Source: Lophius americanus
Taxonomy: Eukaryota; Chordata; Actinopteri; Lophiiformes; Lophiidae
Assembly (NCBI GenBank): GCA_037951165.1
Contig: JBBDHG010000014.1
Span: 6,898,001 to 6,962,000, forward strand
DNA length: 64,000 nucleotides
Direction of reading: 5' to 3'
Shown piece after piece: positions 60,201-64,000 of this stretch (positions are counted from its first letter, which is position 1; each line of letters opens with the position of its first letter). The position numbers were made by a program, and so were the translations under genes. The notes beneath the pieces were generated by a model, which did no database searches, was not told the DNA's origin, and saw only the letters and a program-made list of their open reading frames with translations.

Positions 60201-61367
60201 CATCATCTATCATCAGTGTTAAGTTCAACTGTAATATTTATACCTATATGAATATACACATCATCTATCATCAGTTTAAAGTTCAACTGTAATATTTATA
60301 CATATATGAATATACACATCATCTATCATCAGTTTAAAGTTCAACTGTAATATTTATATATATATGAATATACACATCATCCATCATCAGTTTAAAGTTC
60401 AACTGTAATATTTATACATATATGAATATACACATCATCCATCATCAGTTTAAAGTTCAACTGTAATATTTATACATATATGAATATACACATCATCTAT
60501 CATCAGTGTTAAGTTCAACTGTAATATTTATACATATATAAATATACACATCATCTATCATCAGTTTAAAGTTCAACTGTAATATTTATACATATATGAA
60601 TATACACATCATCTATCATCAGTGTTAAGTTCAACTGTAATATTTATACATATATAAATATACACATCATCTATCATCAGTGTTAAGTTCAACTGTAATA
60701 TTTATAAATATATGAATATACACATCATCTATCATCAGTTTAAAGTTCAACTGTAATATTTATACATATATAAATATACACATCATCTATCATCAGTGTT
60801 AAGTTCAACTGTAATATTTATACATATATAAATATACACATCATCTATCATCAGTTTAAATTCAACTGTAATATTTATAAATATATGAATATACACATCA
60901 TCTATCATCACTTTAAAGATCAACTGTAATATTTATACATATATGAATATACACATCGTCTATCATCAGTGTTAAGTTCAACTGTAATATTTATACATAT
61001 ATAAATATACACATCATCTATCATCAGTTTAAATTCAACTGTAATATTTATAAATATATGAATATACACATCGTCTATCATCAGTGTTAAGTTCAACTGT
61101 AATATTTATACATATATGAATATACACATCATCTATCATCAGTTTAAAGTTCTCATCTCTTTACGGAAGAAATTTTGAAATTGTTTGTTTGGTAACAAAT
61201 TGTAAGCATCATCCCGAGGTGGGAGTCATGAGACAACAGCCAATTAAATTAAAAACATTAGATATGGGAAGCGAGATTATTTGAATGTGTGTGGATTCAT
61301 TAATTTGAACTCTTTCTCTCTTGTTCCAACAGGAACTCAAGATGAACTGATGTCATCTGAAGCATAG
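51202..61367 (+). CDS. Six-cysteine astacin metalloprotease, 10 exons, 283 aa
   Basis: Secreted zinc endopeptidase, paralogue of the gene at 41397-45056. Exons: 51202-51264, 51478-51508, 51594-51659, 52492-52545, 52874-52972, 53511-53628, 53723-53901, 55874-55955, 57472-57596, 61333-61367. They total 852 nt, in frame throughout. The signal peptide (1-21) contains LCFFFYSVHTF. The propeptide has IGTLLERAN and the Asp-switch YGDIAIP (D66). The mature enzyme starts about NADPC. Zinc site: HEMLHALGFNHEQTRSDRD with H173, E174, H177, H183. The Met-turn SVMHYG supplies M227 and Y229. Six Cys are at 79, 84, 124, 145, 165 and 272. Exons of 179, 82 and 125 nt are identical in length to those of the minus-strand gene. 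Oddities: QQQQ at 106-109 replaces the usual SSREK-like segment, and an 11-residue tail (R-T-Q-D-E-L...) follows the last Cys. The final exon lies 3.7 kb away and is the least certain. Confidence 0.87.
51996..52072. repeat. 8-bp tandem repeat (ACTAAAAT)n
   Basis: About 9.5 perfect head-to-tail copies in intron 3 of the plus-strand astacin. Confidence 0.9.
53902..55873 (+). other. Intron 7 of the plus-strand astacin
   Basis: The donor is AGGG|GTGGGT and the acceptor CTTCTGCAG. I recognise no element in this 1.97-kb intron; the open frames inside it have no family match. Confidence 0.6.
56392..56735 (+). mobile_element. tRNA-type SINE inside the Tc1 element
   Basis: GTGGTGCAGTGGATAGCATA is followed by a GGGTCCAGGTTCATA-type B-box region, CCCTGTGTTTGCCTGCGTTC, CTTCCTCCTACAGTTCAAAA and, near the end, CCAATATCAGCTGGGATGAC. 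This is the most complete of the three copies in the window. Its position inside a Tc1 copy dates it as younger than that insertion. Confidence 0.65.
56815..56925. mobile_element. Interspersed repeat end (TTTATTCATCCC type)
   Basis: CATACTTTATTCATCCCAAA followed by GGGAAATC resembles the very common teleost repeat terminus CTTTATTGATCCC..GGGAAATTC. Only about 100 bp are present. Confidence 0.45.
57210..57249. repeat. (ATT)n microsatellite
   Basis: About 13 uninterrupted ATT units. The Asn-rich open frame on the reverse strand is its by-product. Confidence 0.9.
57597..59760 (+). other. Last intron of the plus-strand astacin, 5' part
   Basis: It begins at the donor GCA|GTATGT. AT-rich sequence with no element I can name. 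Confidence 0.5.
59765..61150. repeat. 58-bp minisatellite, about 24 copies
   Basis: The unit begins GTAATATTTATACATATATG and continues with AATATACACATCATCTATCA and TCAGTTTAAAGTTCAACT. Starts are spaced 58 bp (59767, 59825, 59883 and so on). Two end variants, GTTTAAAG and GTGTTAAG, recur through the array. Central variants (TACATATATG, TACATATATA, AAATATATG) recur with them, which implies duplication of multi-unit blocks. A few units have 1-bp deletions near the end of the array. The array lies wholly in the last intron of the plus-strand astacin. Confidence 0.95.
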
Positions 61368-61539
61368 CTTTACCTCCGAGCAAATGATAATAATAATAAT
61401 GAATCCAGAATAGTATCGTGCTACATTGAAAATAGCAATTTGAGTGCTTTAGTGCTGATTTACTGAGAATGTAGGTGTCTAGTGAACTAATCACACATTT
61501 ACTCTTAGACTTAACTGATTCCAAGCTTGTTTGTTTACT

Positions 61540-61545
61540 AATAAA
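61540..61545 (+). terminator. Poly(A) signal of the plus-strand astacin
   Basis: AATAAA lies 173 bases after the stop codon at 61365-61367. Its presence supports the far-downstream terminal exon. Confidence 0.6.
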
Positions 61546-61779
61546 CAATATCTTAACCTCAACTCATGGCTTTCTTTTTGTGTTTCATACATGTATATAC
61601 CTGATTAATTAAGGAAGACTTAAATATTTCTCCCAAAAAAGTTAGTGCGCCTGATTAAAGAACCTGTTCAACCTGTAATAGTTCACTGTATGAACCTGGA
61701 CTGTTTCACTGCCAAATGAATCACAGGCTCCGCCCACTGCTCCTCAGGGTTTGCCAGATACAGTAAACTAGTATCACAA

Positions 61780-62360
61780 TGTTGAATTTGATTATCATAT
61801 CTGAACATAACTAATTAAGCTTTCATTAATATAAGCCTTTAGCTGACTACAACTATCAAGCGTCTCAAACATGAAAGTCCAATTAACTAAATCAAAGGCC
61901 TTCTCTGCATCCAATGTCCTTAACAAAAGGTCTTTGATTCGTTTTTGATTTCTTTTTCTATCTATGGCCCGCAATATATTGTCAGCTAAAATCCTTCCTG
62001 GAATAAATCCACACACCGATCTTTATCAATAAATTAATGATTTAATGATGGTTTTTAATCTGTTGGCTTGTTATTCTTGACAGTATTTTAAGATCTGTTT
62101 TTAATAATGATTGCAGTATTTCCAACATTATTTTTCCCTCTATGAGGAGAGGTTTGTGGCATCCTCTCCTGCTTGATGGATAAGAGTTATTCTAGAGGAT
62201 TGCCCATCTTCCGTTGTCTGTGTAATTATACACTTTCAACAATAAGGGCAGTATGTGACCAATGAACTGTTCTTAAAATCAATTTTTAAATCCATTATCT
62301 CCTGGAGGTTCTCTTGTTTTCAGTCTTTGCTGTCTGATCCATCTCTGCAGTGATTGCTTT
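61780..62360 (-). pseudogene. L1-type LINE reverse-transcriptase fragment
   Basis: The reverse strand encodes GFIPGRILADNILRAIDRKR, then LLLRTLDAEKAFDLVNWTFM and FETL. This is the conserved RT core of L1/Tx1-type LINEs (F..GR...NI, LDAEKAFD.V.W). Upstream, near 62330-62250, a degraded PPGDNGF segment fits the preceding conserved block. Stops and frameshifts are present. Confidence 0.75.
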
Positions 62361-63029
62361 TGTTGACATGTTGTTGTTTTTCCTTTTGGACCCTGGGTAG
62401 TTTAAGATTACTGAATCCTGTCATTATTTGATGTCAATCCTCACTTCACTTATTTGTACATACATTTTCACCGTTATTTGCTAATTCTTCTGCTATCAGT
62501 CGCTTATACGTTAATGCTTCTAACCGATCTGTTTTCAGTTTTGTGATATTAGATCTCTTCATTTGTTTTTCAAGTTGTCAGGCCATAGTATTTAAGGATC
62601 TTGGTCCACCATCGTAATTTTCTTGTGTGTTAACCTTATTAATCTATCGATTTTCATGTTAATTCAACAGACTTGTTTTTTCAGTGTATCTCTGGGTAAA
62701 ACTTCTACCATCCATTAGTTTTTTCAGAATCTTGCTGACAAACAAACTGGCAAAATAACCCTTGTGAAAGTATAACCTCTAACTATTATATAGTAAATTC
62801 CCTGCAAATATCAAACCCTTCTAAAAAAACAAAAAAAAATTTGTATTGTTTGATTTTCGCACAAAATGATTGATGATTTGCATATTCCCTCCAGACTACT
62901 ATGAGAGTCATTTCTAATGAGAATTACCATCATCATAGTGTGCTGTCAGCTATTCTAAACCTTTAATGTCCTGCTCTGTTTGATTGAGCATATTTTGATT
63001 CTTTAATTTAATGTGGACAAATGTGACTG
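62361..63029. other. Non-genic stretch, nothing recognised
   Basis: AT-rich sequence. It may include more of the L1 copy, but no further motif is legible. Confidence 0.4.
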
Positions 63030-63125
63030 AACCGGTTTATAATATGACCCGGTGGCAGCAAGTCTAGGCTAAAGAGCGAGGGGCCAAGGACAGAGCCCCA
63101 GGAACACCACGGTTCAGAGGGGCTA
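63030..63125 (-). mobile_element. L2-like LINE reverse-transcriptase fragment
   Basis: Read in reverse, the segment decodes to a decayed version of GVPQGSVLGPLLFSLYLLPLG: GTGTTCCTGGGGCTCTGTCC, then TTGGCCCCTCGCTCTTTAGC, then a part ending GGTCATATTATA. The matching block of the intron 8 LINE lies at about 14260-14300. Confidence 0.55.
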
Positions 63126-63706
63126 TAAGGGGCAGGCATTAACCATGACTATTGAAAAATGGAAAAATTGGATAATATATTTTGGGGGAGAATTTATAGC
63201 AGGTGACAATTACTAACCAGAATTATTTAATTTGATTCACCCAAAAACAGTCTAATTAGGGTAAATAAGTTTTCTGAAAGACATTATTTACCAAAGGGGT
63301 TGAGAGGCTTCACATTATAAGGAAGATAGTCACGGTGAGCTAATTTAATTTAAATGGAGTATTTTCTATTAAAGTCAGATTTTTTTTATTGGTTTAAAAC
63401 ATGCTCAATAAAAAATTATAAAATTCTATTACATTTATAGTTCCTTAGACATTCAATTAATAAATTAAATAAAATGTGCCAAGAAATAATTCTTACACAG
63501 TTTTGTGTTTCTTGGTGAAGATATTAAAGGTTATGGATATTAAGGATATTAAAGGACGTTTTCAAGGACAAGGTCAACTTTCATCCGGAGGCAGGAATCT
63601 GTGAATCTGTGACGAGTAATACTTTAACAGAGATGGCCTTCATGAACACAAGCCAGTGACGCTGCTTGATAAACACTCGCAGATGATCCTAGACTCTGAG
63701 TCTACT

Positions 63707-63740
63707 CAGAGGCTCTAGCCTCACTAGGCTAGAGCCTCTG
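63707..63740. repeat. Perfect inverted repeat: 15-bp stem, 4-base loop
   Basis: The left arm CAGAGGCTCTAGCCT (63707-63721) and right arm AGGCTAGAGCCTCTG (63726-63740) are exact complements around the loop CACT. No U-rich tail or gene context identifies a function. Confidence 0.9.
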
Positions 63741-63814
63741 TGAGGCATTGGTGCGAACATCTGCATGTGCAGTATGTCCTCACATACTGCATAAACAACC
63801 CTGTCAGGAGCTTT

Positions 63815-63842
63815 GGGGGGGGGGGGGGGGGGGGGGGGGGGG
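63815..63842. repeat. G28 homopolymer
   Basis: Twenty-eight consecutive G bases. Tracts of this length are often sequencing or assembly artefacts, so the true length is uncertain. Confidence 0.85.
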
Positions 63843-64000
63843 AAATAATCAAGGTCCTTAAAAATGTATTCTTTTCTTTTTCTTTTTTATTCTTTTTTCG
63901 TTACTTTGGGTGGTTCGGCAAAATAAAAAAAGTCATCCTCTTCTATAAAAAGCATAAAAACAGGAAATTATATAAAGAATATAATATAGAATTAAATTAT

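Noticed and set aside
59765..61150. CRISPR-like array
   Set aside because: The 58-bp units are contiguous with no unique spacers, and the setting is a vertebrate intron; it is a minisatellite.

Overview
The window is vertebrate nuclear DNA, most probably from a ray-finned fish. It holds spliced genes with GT-AG introns. Its interspersed repeats are typical of teleosts: Tc1-like, piggyBac and hAT transposons, L2-like and L1-like LINEs, tRNA-type SINEs and many microsatellites. All identifications come from reading the sequence and from memory of protein families; no search was run.

Layout. 1-7370: no convincing gene, only degraded repeats. 7402-29686 (+): a complete piwil1-type PIWI Argonaute gene. 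Twenty coding exons join in frame to 859 codons and carry the full D-E-D-H slicer tetrad. Its larger introns carry LINE, hAT, Tc1 and piggyBac remnants. 32201-34833 (+): a two-exon fadd gene of 191 codons (death-effector domain plus death domain), with a CTCF-like motif about 100 bp before its start codon. 36476-40290: simple-sequence arrays and two orphan exons of a decayed astacin copy (- strand). 41397-45056 (-) and 51202-61367 (+): two head-to-head six-cysteine astacin metalloproteases (hatching-enzyme/nephrosin type), each with a TATA box, signal peptide, propeptide and intact HExxHxxGFxHE zinc site. 59765-61150: a 58-bp minisatellite inside the last intron of the plus-strand astacin. 61560-64000: LINE remnants, a perfect hairpin and a G28 tract.

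The genes fall into three unrelated roles: germline piRNA silencing (piwil1), death-receptor signalling (fadd), and a small cluster of secreted zinc proteases. The most interesting points are in the astacin cluster. The minus-strand gene splits its stop codon across a 105-bp intron (T|AG). The plus-strand gene has the same intron position and phase but A|GA there, which gives an 11-residue C-terminal extension. A third copy keeps two well-formed exons but has lost the zinc-binding exon. I found no clearly new biological system.
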